A stretch of DNA of 64,000 nt from Primulina eburnea (GCF_022965805.1 NC_133101.1:47820342-47884341), one strand, 5' to 3'. Numbered from the stretch's first letter, positions 43,394 through 55,041 are shown. A program made the numbers and translations. Notes: generated from the sequence alone by a model not told the origin.

Positions 43394-46300
43394 CGAAATC
43401 ATCCAAATTTTAGTTGGAGGAATGATAATGCTGCACAATTTTCACAACCACATTTCCAAAATCAACAAAATTTTCAAAATTATGCACCTTATATTCCTCC
43501 ACCTAAAAGAAATTTGGAAGATACATTGAATTCTTTCATTGCAAAGCAAGAGTCTATCAATACTCAAACTGCTCAAACCATGAGAGATTTGAAAGATACT
43601 CTTGCTTAATTCGCATCTGCACTTAATTTTCATGAAAAAGGTAAATTTCCTTCACAACCTCTGCCTAATCCCAAGGATCATCATTCACAAACTGGAACTT
43701 TTTGAACTCAATCGATGGATCAGGTAAAATCTGTTATTACCCTTCGAAGTGGTAAGGTTGTGGAAAAATCCATTCTTGAACCTTGTGAAGATGATGATAA
43801 ATCAACTCCAAAGGGTAAGGAAGTGGAACCCATAACTTGCGAAGAAGAGGTTCAACAAACAGTGTCACCACCATTCCCTCATGCATTGAAAAATACAAAA
43901 AAGTCAAATTTGAATTCTGATATATATGATATTTTTAAACAAGTAAAAGTTAATATTCCTTTATTAGATGTAATAAAATAGGTACCATCATATGCCAAAT
44001 TTTTGAAAGACTTGTGCAGTGTGAAAAGAAAATTGAATGTGAAAAAGAAAGCATTTTTAGCTGAACAAGTAAGTGCAATCATTCAAAATAATAATACTTT
44101 GAAATACAAAGACTCTGGTTGTCCTACTATTTCATCTATTATTGGAGAACGAAAGATTAAAAAAGACTTGCTTGATCTTGGAGCTAGTGTGAATTTACTT
44201 CCGTATTCAGTTTATCAAGAACTCAATCTAGGCGAGTAAAAATCAATTCGGTAACACTTTTACTTGCCGATAGATCTGTTAAAGTTCCAAGAGGTATGGT
44301 AGTAGACGTATTGGTCCAAGTTGATAACTTTGTATATCCTGTCGATTTCATAGTTTTATATACACAACCTGTCGAAGCTTGTAATGCAATTCCTGTAATT
44401 CTGGGTCGTCCATTTTTAGCAACTTCTAATGCTCTTATAAATTGCAGGAATGGAATAATGAAGTTGTCATTTGGTAACATGACCTTGGAGCTCAATGTTT
44501 TTAATCTTTGTAAGCAACCACATGACAAAGGAGATGAAAGTGAAGATGAAAATCTTATTGAAACTTTTGTGGAAGAAAACATTCAAGAAGGGAGTACTCG
44601 TGATCAATTAGATATTTGTTCAATTGAAACTGTTAAAGAAAATATTGAAATTGATCTTGATGATTTTTTCAGGTATCACTCGTTACCAGGATCAGAGAAA
44701 GAATTTGATGCAAAATATGAGAACAAAGACGAACCACCCATATTGGAGTTAAAACCCTTTCCAGAAGAATTGAAGTATGTATTTCTTGGAGAAGATGAAA
44801 CATATCCGGTGGTAATTTCTTCCAAAATAGAAAGTGATCAAGAAGGTAAATTAGTTGATATGCTTAAAAGACATAAAAATGCAATTGGTTGGACACTAAA
44901 AGATCTCAAGGGCATTAATCCACTAATTTGCACTCACAAAATTCATTTAGAAGAAAATGCAAAAACATCTCAACAACCACAAAGGAGATTAAATCCACAC
45001 ATGAAAGATGTTGTGAAAACTGAAGTTCTCAAACTACTTGATGTTGGGATTATCTACCCTATTTCTGATAGTAAGTGGGTAAGCCCAACACAAGTTGTTC
45101 CAAAAAAATCTGGCATCACAGTGATAAAAAATGAAAAAGGTAAATTGTTAACAAGTCGAGTCCCTTCTAGTTGGCGGATGTGTATTGATTATAGAAAATT
45201 AAATGACGCCACTAGAAAATATCATTTTCCATTACCATTTTTGGATCAAATTTTAGAAAGAGTAGCAGGTCATCCATACTACTGTTTTCTTGATGGATAT
45301 TCAGGTTATTATCAAATTCTCATTGCACTCGAAGATTAAGATAAAACTACATTCACATGGCTTTTTGGAACATTTGCATTTAGAAGGATGCCATTTGGAT
45401 TATGCAATGCTCCAGCAACATTTCAAAGATGTATGCTAAGTATTTTTTGCGACATGGTTGAAAATTGTTTGGAAATTTTCATGGATGATTTAACTATCTT
45501 TGGGAATACATTTGATAATTGTCTTGAAAAATTGGAAAAAGTTTTAAAAAGATGCGAGAAAAAAGGTCTTATTTTAAATTGAGAAAAATGTCATTACATG
45601 ATTATCTCTAGAATTGTTTTGGGACATGTCGTGTCATCTCATGGAATTGAAGTTGATAAAGCAAAAGTTGATGTCATTGCCAATTTACCCTCTCCAAAAA
45701 CCATTAAAGAAATTCGCTCATTTTTGGGACATGCTGGATTTTATAGGAGGTTTATAAAGGACTTTAGTTTAATCTCTAAACCCATTTGTAACCTCTTAAC
45801 AAAAGTCACTGCATTTGAGTGGACTCAAGAATGTCAAAATGCTTTTGATAAAATCATTCGACATTTAACATCAGCTACTATCATGCAACCTCCTGATTGG
45901 TCTTTACCATTTGAAATCATGTGCGATGCGAGTGATTATGCAGTCGGTGCAGTATTGGGTCAAAGAAGAAACGGTAAGCCTTATGTGATATATTATGCAA
46001 GTAGAACTTTAAACAATGCTCAAATGAATTACTCCACAATTGAAAAAGGACTACTTGCTGTAATATTTGCATTAGATAAATTTCGTTCTTATTTGATTGG
46101 ATCAACGACTATTGTGTTTACTGATCATTCTGCTATTAGATATTTGTTGACCAAACAGGATGCAAAGCCACGACTGATACGATGGATTTTGTTGCTCCAA
46201 GAATTTGACATTGTCATCAAAGATAAAAAAAGGAACCGAGAATGTCGTAGCCGATCATTTATTGAGACTAGTAACATGATCATCTTGTGAAATGACACCA

Positions 46301-47620
46301 ATTAACAATAATTTTCCTGATGAACATCTATTTTCAGTTACTACTACACCTTGGTTTGCTAACATAGTAAATTTTCTTGTGATAGGAAAAATGCCACCGC
46401 AATGGAGTTCTCAATATAAAAGAAAATTTTTGAATGAGGTAAAAAACTTTTATTGAGATGATCCGTATCTGTTCAAGTATTGTCCGGATCAAATTTTTCG
46501 ACATTGCATACCCGACAATGAGGTAAGTAGTGTCATTAAATTTTGTCATTCAGAAGCACGCGGATGACATTTTTCTTTTAAAAAAACAGCTGCAAAAATC
46601 TTGCAGTGTGGATTTTATTGGCCCACTTTGTTTAAAGACACCCACGAAATCTGCAAGATCTGTGAAAATTGTCAAAAATTGGGTGCGATTTCAAAAAGAA
46701 ACATGATGCCTTTGAATCCTATCATTGAAATTGAAATTTTTGACTGTTGGGGAATTGATTTTATGGGACCTTTTCCACCGTCGTTTGGATACTTGTATAT
46801 TTTAGTTGCAGTTGATTATGTTTCCAAATGGATAGAGGCAATTCCATGTCGAACAAATAATCATAAAATCGTCATCAAATTTTTAAAAGAAAATATTTTT
46901 AGTAGATTTGGAATTCCTTGAGCCATGATAAGTGATGGGGGAACTCACTTTGTTAATAAACCATTTGCTTCATTAATGAAAAAATATGGTATTATTCATA
47001 AAGTAACTACTCCTTATCATCCTTAAACAAATGGACAAGTTGAATTAGCTAATAGGGAGATAAAGCAAATTTTGGAAAAAATTGTTAACTCAAATAGAAA
47101 AGATTGGTCTCTGCGACTTAATGATGCACTTTGGGCATATCGAACAGCTTTTAAAACATCATTGAATATGTCTCCCTATAGGTTGGTTTATGGAAAACAT
47201 TGTCATTTGCTTATGGAATTCGAACATAAAGCTTATTGGGCGATCAAAACTTTAAATTCAAGTATGGATTATGCCAACAAATTGCGTAAATTGCAACTTA
47301 ATGAACTTGATGAACTCAGAAATGACGCGTATGAGAATTCAAGGATTTATAAAGCAAAAATCAAATCATTTCATGATAAAACAATTCTTAGAAAATATTT
47401 TGAGATTGGTAAAAAAGTTTTGCTTTATAATTCTCGACTTCACATATTCCCAGGAAAATTACGATCAAGATGGACAGGCACATATGTTGTAAAGCATGTG
47501 TATACTTATGGAGCTGTGGATATTGAAAATCCTAAAAATGGTGATATTTTTAAAGTAAATCGAAAAAGGCTTAAACCATTTTTAGAAAATGATTCAAGAA
47601 GAGTTTATTTCCCTTTCTGA
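43394..47620 (+). pseudogene. pol: Pol of element L: linker, protease, RT, RNase H, integrase, with many stops
   Basis: Linker with ITLRSGKVV near 43736; protease with LDLGASVNLLP near 44170 and GRPFLATSNALINC near 44403; RT with KWVSPTQVVPKK near 45076, CIDYRKLND near 45181, MPFGLCNAP near 45388 and catalytic FMDD at 45478-45489; RNase H with [10 protein letters not shown] near 45922 and [10 protein letters not shown]; integrase with the zinc-binding CENCQKLG near 46660, first core Asp in [11 protein letters not shown] near 46750, SDGGTHF near 46933 and the Glu in GQVELANRE near 47036. It ends VYFPF at 47620 with no chromodomain. Stops lie near 43608, 43704, 43978, 44237, 45337, 45580, 46454, 46564, 46919 and 47024, and there are frameshifts near 44240 and 46225. 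Several stops fit C-to-T decay. Confidence 0.9.
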
Positions 47621-47699
47621 TCCTTGATTTTTTTTTGTTGCATTTAAATTTGTTTGTTTTTATTTCAGGTTTTCTTAATCTTTTTATTTTCCTGGTTAA

Positions 47700-48260
47700 A
47701 TGGCGGATAACGGTACTCCGTGACTCTCATAGTCGGTTAAATCAGTTTCCCACTATTGCTGACACAAAATCTAAGAAAAATTTATGCAGGAAGGTGTGAA
47801 AGATTGAGATTGCTAATGTAAAAAGGAATTACAGAAGATATTCGTCTTGTAATAGAAGCTAAGGTCCGATTAGGAGGAGAAGTTCCACAATCATTGCTCA
47901 TTCGGTATTTGCCTAGATTAGGAAAAAACACTTATGCGAAAAAAACGAAGGGCCAAAAGTTTAGGGGTTTGTCATAAGTGTGCAAGATGGACTTGTGACA
48001 AACGATGCAGATCTTTGGGATGTGTTTCCAATAACAGAGAAGATAAAATTGGTTTCATTAAGAATGGGCTGAGTAAGGAGTCTTTAGATAACATCTTATT
48101 GACTCTTGAGACGCATTCTAGTGGACATGTGCATATTGAACTTCTCCGTTTATTGAAACAATTCGAAGATGAGCGTCATAGTCTTGGGAATCCGACTAAA
48201 AGAGACCATGTTTGCCAATTTATAAGAAAATTGGATCGGAAGCATATCCTCGACTCATAG
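47700..48260 (+). pseudogene. Accessory frame X of element L, Cys-rich protein of unknown function
   Basis: It begins at ATG 47700 (MADNGT) 80 bases after pol and reads, with at least two or three frameshifts and stops before 47940, into the open frame 47934-48260. Coding character is clear: GGEVPQSLLIRYLPRLGKN before 47930 passes into a basic segment and a Cys cluster, CHKCARWTCDKRCRSLGC (C-X2-C-X4-C-X3-C-X4-C), which looks like a zinc-binding knuckle. A predicted helical tail follows (RLLKQFEDERHSL). Total about 185 codons. I do not recognise the family with certainty. The position after pol and before the LOG gene, in sense orientation, suggests an element-encoded accessory protein; a nucleic-acid-binding role is possible but only inferred from the Cys cluster. 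Confidence 0.6.
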
Positions 48261-48472
48261 AAGGCGTTGAAGCCGTTTCTGGATGTAAAACCAGAGGAAA
48301 ATTGTTAGCCACAATCACACTACTGTTTATATGCATGTGTCTCATTATTGTTTTTACTATTTATTCTGTTTACAGCTGTGAACCATAGTTTTGTCATGAT
48401 AACATATTACCCCTGTAAAATCTCTCATATTTCTCTCTATTTTCGCAGACCAAAACAAAAGAAAGTAAAAAC
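48261..48472 (+). other. Gap between frame X and LOG, with possible splice acceptor
   Basis: Non-coding, T-rich. At 48425-48448 a pyrimidine-rich run ends TTTTCGCAG, 24 bases before the LOG start codon. This is what a splice acceptor looks like and could serve a spliced subgenomic mRNA. No internal promoter was seen. Confidence 0.4.
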
Positions 48473-49076
48473 ATGGCTGGATCCTTTACACAAACATTGA
48501 AAAATATTTGTGTATTTTGTGGGTCGAGTCCTGGAAAAACTGAAATGTTTGTAGAAGCAGCGAATAATCTTGAAAGATATTGGCTGAGAGAAAAATTCAC
48601 TTGGTATATGGGAGAGGTAATATTGGGTTAATGGGACTGTTTCAACATCTGCTCATCTTAGAGGTAGTCAGGTTTTGGGTATTATTCCTACAGCTTTAGC
48701 TGAAGGAAATATTACAGGTGTTACGATTGAGGAGAAATTAAAAGTTTATTCTATGTATGAAAGAATCACTCAAATGATTGAAAATTCTTATACTTTTATT
48801 GCACTACCAGGTGGTTTTGGTACATTAGAAGAAATTTTTCACACTGTTTCTTGGGCACAACTTAATATCCATAATAAACCTGTGGGCTTGTTGAATATCA
48901 ATAATTATTATGACAGTTTGTTGACATTTCTTGATAAAGCTGTGGAACCGAATTTCATTTCAGAAAATTCACGACGGATGCTCATCTGTGCTTCGACTGC
49001 CGACCAATTAATCGATGATTTGGAAGCTTTTGTTCAAAATCCTGATCCGATGATAACAAAGATCAATTGGTCGTAA
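48473..49076 (+). pseudogene. LOG: Intronless LOG-family gene (cytokinin-activating phosphoribohydrolase) carried by element L, frameshifted
   Basis: LOG enzymes release active cytokinin bases from cytokinin riboside 5'-monophosphates in the plant cytosol and nucleus. From ATG 48473 the N-terminal part reads KNICVFCGSSPGKTEMF, the usual LOG start. From about 48640 a second frame reads LGIIPTALAEGNITG, then MYERITQM, the signature PGGFGTLEE (48807-48833), TVSWAQLNIHNKPVGLLN and so on to a natural TAA. In between, in the glycine loop (YGGG..GLMG in the family) at 48612-48640, two small indels shift the frame, so this copy cannot make a whole enzyme as it stands. The length (604 bases) fits a full LOG coding sequence of about 200 residues. 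Ordinary plant LOG genes have several introns; none are present. The family motif MHxRK is MYERI here, so one usual Lys is missing; some plant LOG paralogues also have such an MxER form. It lies within matching LTRs in sense orientation. Confidence 0.88.
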
Positions 49077-49870
49077 TCAAACAGTAAGAAAAGGAAGTTG
49101 GATCATTGATTAAAAAGTCGTGGATTGGTTTGGGTTTGTTTCAGTTTGTTATCTTCAATAAAATTCCAGGTGATATCTCTTTCATTATGTACTCTTTATT
49201 AATAGTTATTTTGACATTAGAGACAATGTCATATTCTGATTGGGGGGAGAATAAACTTATAAAAAAATAAAAAATTAAAAAAAATTAAAATATATATATT
49301 ATTTTAAAATAAAATCATGTTTATTGTTTGTATCTTAGTAATTTTTGCAAAAATGTCATACATTACATGTTTGAAAGATTTAAATTAGAACATGCATTAA
49401 TCTATTTAAGAATGTTTAAATTTTTATTTGAAAAAAATGGTCAATTTTAATATTCTGATCAATATAAAAATATGATTTATGAACTCTTTTTGAGTGATTA
49501 ACCATTGTGATAAAATCAGGTATTAAAGTATATGGCCCAAGATATACCTTATAAGAGTGCCTAAAATTTTAAACTCACACATATTTTGTGAGTGAGTGGA
49601 GAGGACTGAAAAAACAGCTTTCGAGCCTTTATTGATCATGAGAGAGACTATCTATTGTTTAGATCTTGAGTTCTTATTTTGAAAAAAAAATGATATTTCC
49701 TGAAAAAAAAAGAGAAAAATACAAAGAGAAAGATATTGAATAACTATGTAATTTTTAAGTTATATGCTACGACCCATATATCTCTCATAAAAAAAGAAGA
49801 GAAATTTATTGTACAAATTAAATAAATATGTGGTCAAGAAGCATAAACTTAGTCTGATTCCATGATTTTA

Positions 49871-49924
<54 letters not shown>

Positions 49925-50348
49925 GAAAAAATATATAATAAGAACAACTAGATTTTGAATTAATGGATTTCTATATTTTGATTAGTTTGGCTCGTTTGTT
50001 TGTCTGCATTCTTTAAACCATTTTTCTGAGCATTTATCTGTATTCCAACTCCATGAGAGAAATCGTTGCCATAAATTGAAACATTTATTAACCTGTGAGG
50101 ATATGGAGTTGAGACTCTTACTAGGAATTTCTGAAGGCCGTGTACAACTACCTGAAATAAGCTTTGAATTGATCATCTCAAATTATTTCATAAATTATAA
50201 TTATGATGATCTTGATATAACTTTGACAGTTTTCAAATTTAATTTAAACACTTAGATAGTTTTGATTACATTTCTATTAAAATTAATCAATATGTTTTGT
50301 ATTGCTATTAACGCTTAAATGGACTAGCAATAAGCTGGTTGGGAGGTG
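49077..50348 (+). other. 3' non-coding region of element L with TA microsatellite and polypurine tract
   Basis: About 1.27 kb, very AT-rich. A pure TA/AT run lies at about 49873-49921. A GGGGGGAGAA stretch near 49241 resembles an internal polypurine tract. The tract that would prime the 3' LTR is TTGGGAGGTG at 50339-50348. The minus-strand frame 49982-50176 has no recognised domain. Confidence 0.65.
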
Positions 50349-51912
50349 TGATAAATATAAAAATTGTACATTAATTAAATGTTTTATAATATAAATATAT
50401 AGTTTTTGTTTTATTAAATGTTTAAATATTATATGTTTTATAATAAATTGTATAAAATATAAGTTGTTGTGTAATTACAAGTTTTACTATTTTTTACAGG
50501 TTCGATAAAACAAGAATAAACTTGGCGTTGCAAATGGGATTAAGATGATTCTTGGACCTGTAGAAAGTTGATGTTAATATCTACAATATTGGTGGCAAGC
50601 ATGAGATAAAAATCCTCTCACAATTGGGATCAAATTAAGCAACAAATAAAGTTACAAAAAGAGTGGCAGTTTTACCATGCTCTAATATTTTGACTATATC
50701 TCTCAAATTACTTGGTCAAATGGTTTGAAAAAAATACCTCAACTAGACAACTCAATTATCCACATGTTTCTTTTTATGTGAAGAAGCAAATTCGGAGAAG
50801 AAGATTTTCAAAAGTGATGTGTAATATAATATAATATCTTGGAACACCAATGAAGACTTATGTGTAAAAAAATAATATTTTATTTGTGGTTGTCTCCCCA
50901 AATTTGGCTATAAATAGGGGTGCATTGTAATGTATTGAGATATCCCTCATTCTATGAACAAACTTTTGAGTTCATAATATTTCTCTCTATATTTTTCCTT
51001 TATTTCTTCATTTAAATATAATTAGCATGTTAATTTCATATTCAAAATTTTACACTTTGAATAATGAATAGCTAACTTCCTAAAGTTGAGATGAAAAGGT
51101 GAAATTCTTGGTATGATAATAAGGTTACTAAAAGGTAAGAATCTATGTTTTATATTATTTAATCATTATTTATTGTTTATGTTATATTTATTTCTTTAAG
51201 CATTTTTATACCTTAATTATAAGTGGGAGTTTTGATTTATTGTTGCTATATATTACACTAAATTCTTGGAACCATTTAAATGTTAGTTTGGTATTACCAA
51301 CCATTTAAAGTGGATGCCTTGATTTATTATATATGAATATATTATAATACTAAATTACTTGGAACCATTTAAATGTTTGTTTGGTTTTACCAACCATTTA
51401 AAGTGAGAGCATTGACTTACTATATATAAATATATCATAATATTAATTTCTTGGTACCATTTAAATGTTAGTTTGGTTTTACCAACCATTTAAAGTGGGA
51501 ACCTTGATTTAGTGTTTACAAATATATATATAGCACAATAAATACTTGACAACATTTATAAGTTTTGGTATGCATTATATACTTATAAGATAATAATGTA
51601 TAACATAATATAAATATGATTATTTAATATATTGGAACCATTTTATTAAGTGGATTTCAATAATGTTCGTTAATGTTACTTTATTAAAATACCAAGAGTG
51701 GATCCTTTAATCTCAATTACTTAAATTAAAATTTGAACAATTAAAAATTACCAATTAAAGATTCAAACAACTAAAAGAACAAATAAATACAAAGACATTG
51801 TAGTGGACTTGTAATTACCTTATCTTCCTCGTGGATACGATATTCGAACTCGCCGAATTATACTACTTGTGGACAACCTGCTCTTGGGAGTGCAACAATC
51901 AAAGTCGCAACA
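50349..51912 (+). mobile_element. 3' LTR of element L
   Basis: Matches 40631-42189 throughout, with the TATA box at 50908-50920 and the three-unit 92-base array. It ends CGCAACA at 51912, followed by the GCATG duplication. Confidence 0.92.
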
Positions 51913-51995
51913 GCATGCAAATTTTGAGAATTCCGAAAATGAGCTTGACAAAAAAAATAAAAATTTAGTATCATTTTTAAGTAGTAGATGTTTCA
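51913..51995 (+). mobile_element. 3' LTR of element A, piece 4 of 4
   Basis: 83 bases matching 10475-10557 (AAATGAGCTT, AGTATCAT, GTAGATNTTTCA). They close the A LTR after the L insertion. The next bases are TAATC. Confidence 0.85.
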
Positions 51996-52932
51996 TAATC
52001 CTTCTTGTTTATTCATTCGAACAGATCTTCATCCTTTGATCGTCAAGTTAAGTCTACAATTGTAGACTTTGTTTCTTGTATAGATCACACTAGAGATCTC
52101 AATAAATTTCTGCATTGAGACTAGGACACAAAAATTTCAGAAATCCGGAGTTGGTACAACGGCAACGCGGTGGCGATGTTGGAAGGTGTCTGGACCGAAA
52201 TTAATTTTCCAAAGGAAAGGGGTTGGCCGAAAGTTGTATTGGGAGGGAGGAGAGATTTTCCTTTCGCTAAGTATTTTGTGTCGTGTATTGTATTATGTTA
52301 TAAACTTTTGATAACATATTTATTAAAATACACAAGTCATATGTTACAAGGATTCCTAATATATCATATCAACTCTTGATAAAGCATGATATATTTATAT
52401 ATACATATTTATATCTTCATATAAGTTGTGTGTGTCTATGTATATATATATATATATGCACACATCTATACATGCACATATATTATATGAATAGACATAT
52501 TATTTAAAATTAAATAACCATTATTTAATTTTCTTGATTAACTTATTAGTTAAATAATTCTAGACCCCTCTAGAATATTTTTATGATAATTTTGTACATA
52601 TTAGTAGTCACTACTCATAATAAATTATTTAATTAGTAAATCTAAATTCATTAAATAAATAAGTGTGAACTCATTATAACCCCGTTCGAAGATCTGACAG
52701 CGCCGATGTGTCAATGATACAAATCTTGTATAATAAAAATCGTCCTGATCTATTTTTTGCTGCTGCATGTTTTGTGAAGTACTTCACCAAAATATACAGT
52801 TCCACTTTCCTTACTAAATTACAAGTTAAGCTAACTTCCACTTGTTTCATTATATAGAATCAACTTATAAATTCTTTTATAAGCATTCTGTTTGATTTTC
52901 ATCAAACTACAGTCGTCAAATTGAACTCCTTT
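51996..52932. other. AT-rich sequence, no gene recognised
   Basis: Contains a short inverted repeat near 52050-52072 (AAGTCTACAATTGTAGACTT), a TA/TG-rich microsatellite around 52430-52490 and otherwise plain AT-rich DNA. The open frame 52170-52379 has no recognisable domain. It could be an old copia LTR, but I found no partner copy in the window. Confidence 0.35.
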
Positions 52933-53719
52933 GAAAGGATCGGTTAATACAGTTTGAGTGTTTATAAGGGGGTGGAATAAACACTCTGGCCTTTTGCAAT
53001 ATTTTGGATATGAATCAATTCTTGAATTGAACTGATCCTAAAATTTTGTTTGTCGATATAAATCAGTTAACTAAAGATAGTGCTGAATTAGACTAAAATA
53101 TAGATAGAATACTAAGGATGAGGTATTATAAAAACATAATAGATAACAAAATAGAACACAAAATTTTCATGGATGATCGGAGTTTTCAAATGCTCCTACG
53201 CCACTTCTTCCATCTCAAGGATAAGTTTTTCATTAAAAGACTTTGATGTATTAACAACATATTATAATAATCCACTTTAGTTGGATTTAAATATTTTCAT
53301 ACTGAAACTCTTAGTTTTTCGACTTTACAGTAAATAACTGAATCACTATAAAGAGTAGCCTGGATTCTACGAATAAATACAATGAAATAAGAGCTTGAAT
53401 GTGCGATTTGTAAACTGAAAAATGCTTGAAAGTGTATCGCAACTGATTGATGATTGTAGATAATTCGTTTAGTGTTTTTCACCTACCTTCTCCAATTGAA
53501 TCGATCAGTTATATATAGTCTTCGATTTCAATGGTCACATTGAATGTATTTAATGACTAATATCCATTGAATCATCGTTTAGTCTAAGTAGATGACTTTA
53601 TCTGACATTAGTACGAAGTATCAGGCTGTTCTTCTCTGTTTCATCTAATCTGATTAGGAATGAACTGTCAGTCTGTCGGCTGATACTATAGCTGATGACG
53701 TGGCTAACTGATCAAGAGT
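52933..53719 (-). mobile_element. Relic of a G-like LTR, left part
   Basis: Diverged similarity to the G LTR: TGAAAGGATCGG near the start, and ATGGATGATCGGAGTTTTCAAATGCTCC near 53171 against ATGGATGTTCGGAGACTTCAACTGCTCC at 22313. The GACTTTGAT.TA block follows in the same order. It is cut by element E and appears to continue at 60114-60278. Orientation follows G. No genes. Confidence 0.6.
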
Positions 53720-53724
53720 CAACT

Positions 53725-55024
53725 AGTAATGACACAAATATTTGTTTTGAATGAAGTATTAATTAAGAGATAATTAATGAATTGTTAATTAAGTTTTAAG
53801 GAATTGATAATTCGGGATTAAGCTGTTGGTATCCACTGAATTTTAAATGAATAACCCGACCTACTTCAGATTACATTATCTCGAGAAATCCAACTAGACC
53901 AATGAGATTCTGACACGTGGCAAATAAGATTGGTTCGGATTTTATGAAATAGTCTCCATGCAGCCTATAAATGGAAGCCGAGTTCTTTTGTTTCTTTCAC
54001 CGCATTCTTCAAAGAGAGTTCTAGTTATACTTTAATTTCTAGTCAGTTTCTAGGGCACTTTGGTGTCGGGAAGTTTCGGAGCTAGTATCGACTCGAGGAG
54101 GGGTTAGTGAACTGAGATCGAGACATCATCAACGGACTGTCGACGGACGCAGGTATAATCCTAAGTCCTTAGACAGTGATTTAAGGATCATTAGGGAGAT
54201 CCTTGTAGCATGTTTGTTCTGGTTTGGTAGTGATTTTATTATGTTGGTATTGTCTAGGTTCAGAGCTTTCTGTCAGATTGTTTTAGTGAGATACGTGATG
54301 TACTGACTGAGATATCCAAGCGTAGTATACACACTTATATGCTGCATATTTATCTGTTGCATGATTCATGTTTTACTACTTTGACATATCATGTTGAGCC
54401 TGATATCTTTTAAGATATACCTCGTTTGTGGGCCGCTCAGCCCTATTCTGTATTGTGGACGATGGGGCATCGAGAGCTACAGTGTCCGACAGGACCCGCA
54501 GGCTCTGATGACCTGGACATTGCAGGTCCACGTCTTGATGATGAGTGTGGGAGCCAAAATATGCCTAGAGCAGATCAGAGATTACACACTCAGGCGCCTT
54601 TAGACTGAGCATGAGATTCTTGACTTGATCCTTGATATCCGAGCATATTGCATTTCGCGTGCATCATAGTTTGTATACTCGTACATTCTCGTATTGGGCT
54701 ATTGTTGCTCACGTCCTTGTTTTCATCTTGGGCACCCCATTCCACGGGGCATGCCTTAGGTTGGACGGTTCGGACGACCAGGGCAGTGGCTAGAGCAGTT
54801 GGGTTTTCGGTGGTGATCCAGTGGAGGTTTTCAGTGGTTTATTATTTTCTCGTTCAGAATTATGTTATGGTTGTATTAATGTTTAAGACTGTTGTTATTG
54901 TTTTGTTTTCGTTTGGGTTGTAAGATGATTAAGTATTTGGTTTCCGCTGTTTAATTGTTGTTATTAAGTTTAATGTTGCATGTTTATTAGCTTGTTTAGT
55001 AGTGGCTCGGGTAAGGGCGCTACA
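53725..55024 (+). mobile_element. 5' LTR of element E
   Basis: Closely matches 58817-60108. It has a TATA box at 53965-53974. Open frames at 54391-54608 and 54648-54923 recur in the other LTR and have no domain. Compared with the 3' LTR there are a few dozen substitutions and short indels. Confidence 0.9.
53965..53974 (+). promoter_or_regulatory. TATA box in the E LTR
   Basis: CTATAAATGG about 240 bases into the LTR, also at 59050-59059 in the 3' LTR. A transcription start would be expected some 30 bases downstream, near the TTTCTTTCACC stretch. Confidence 0.65.
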
Positions 55025-55029
55025 TTGCG

Positions 55030-55041
55030 TGGTATCAGAGC
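55030..55041 (+). other. Primer-binding site of element E, tRNA-iMet type
   Basis: TGGTATCAGAGC five bases after the LTR end. Confidence 0.9.

Larger units (their letters stand above)
40631..51912 (+). mobile_element. Element L: Athila-like Ty3/gypsy element carrying two extra genes including a LOG gene, TSD GCATG
   Basis: An 11.3-kb unit flanked by a perfect GCATG duplication (40626-40630 and 51913-51917). LTRs 40631-42189 (1,559 bases) and 50349-51912 (1,564 bases) run TGATAAA to CA and differ by about 2-3 percent by eye. The primer-binding site is of the tRNA-Asp type used by Athila/Tat elements. Gag, protease, RT (FMDD), RNase H and integrase follow in Ty3/gypsy order without a chromodomain. 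About 2.7 kb then separates pol from the 3' LTR. That space, where Athila elements may carry an env-like frame, holds a Cys-rich frame and a LOG-family gene in the same orientation. Confidence 0.92.
7788..51995 (+). mobile_element. Element A: old Ty3/gypsy chromovirus, whole span including all nested insertions
   Basis: The 5' LTR is 7788-10557, internal region 10558-15659, and the 3' LTR is split into 15660-16622, 32811-33807, 40020-40630 and 51913-51995. Joined end to end, the four 3' pieces (about 2.65 kb) follow the 5' LTR (2.77 kb) in order without large gaps. The insertions between the pieces are B/G/F (16623-32810), H (33808-40019) and L (40631-51912). Flanks TGAAC and TAATC match at three of five positions and may be a decayed duplication. 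Many in-frame stops in gag and pol show age. RT, integrase and C-terminal chromodomain sequence place it with Tekay/Del-type chromoviruses by family resemblance. Confidence 0.88.

Noticed and set aside
47934..48260. Frame X considered as an env-like protein
   Set aside because: No signal peptide or membrane segment is visible; the Cys cluster and basic region speak against a membrane glycoprotein.
54391..54923. Frames repeated at 59473-60007
   Set aside because: They are the two LTRs of element E; the sequence near ATTGTGGACGATGGGGCATC is LTR, not a gene.
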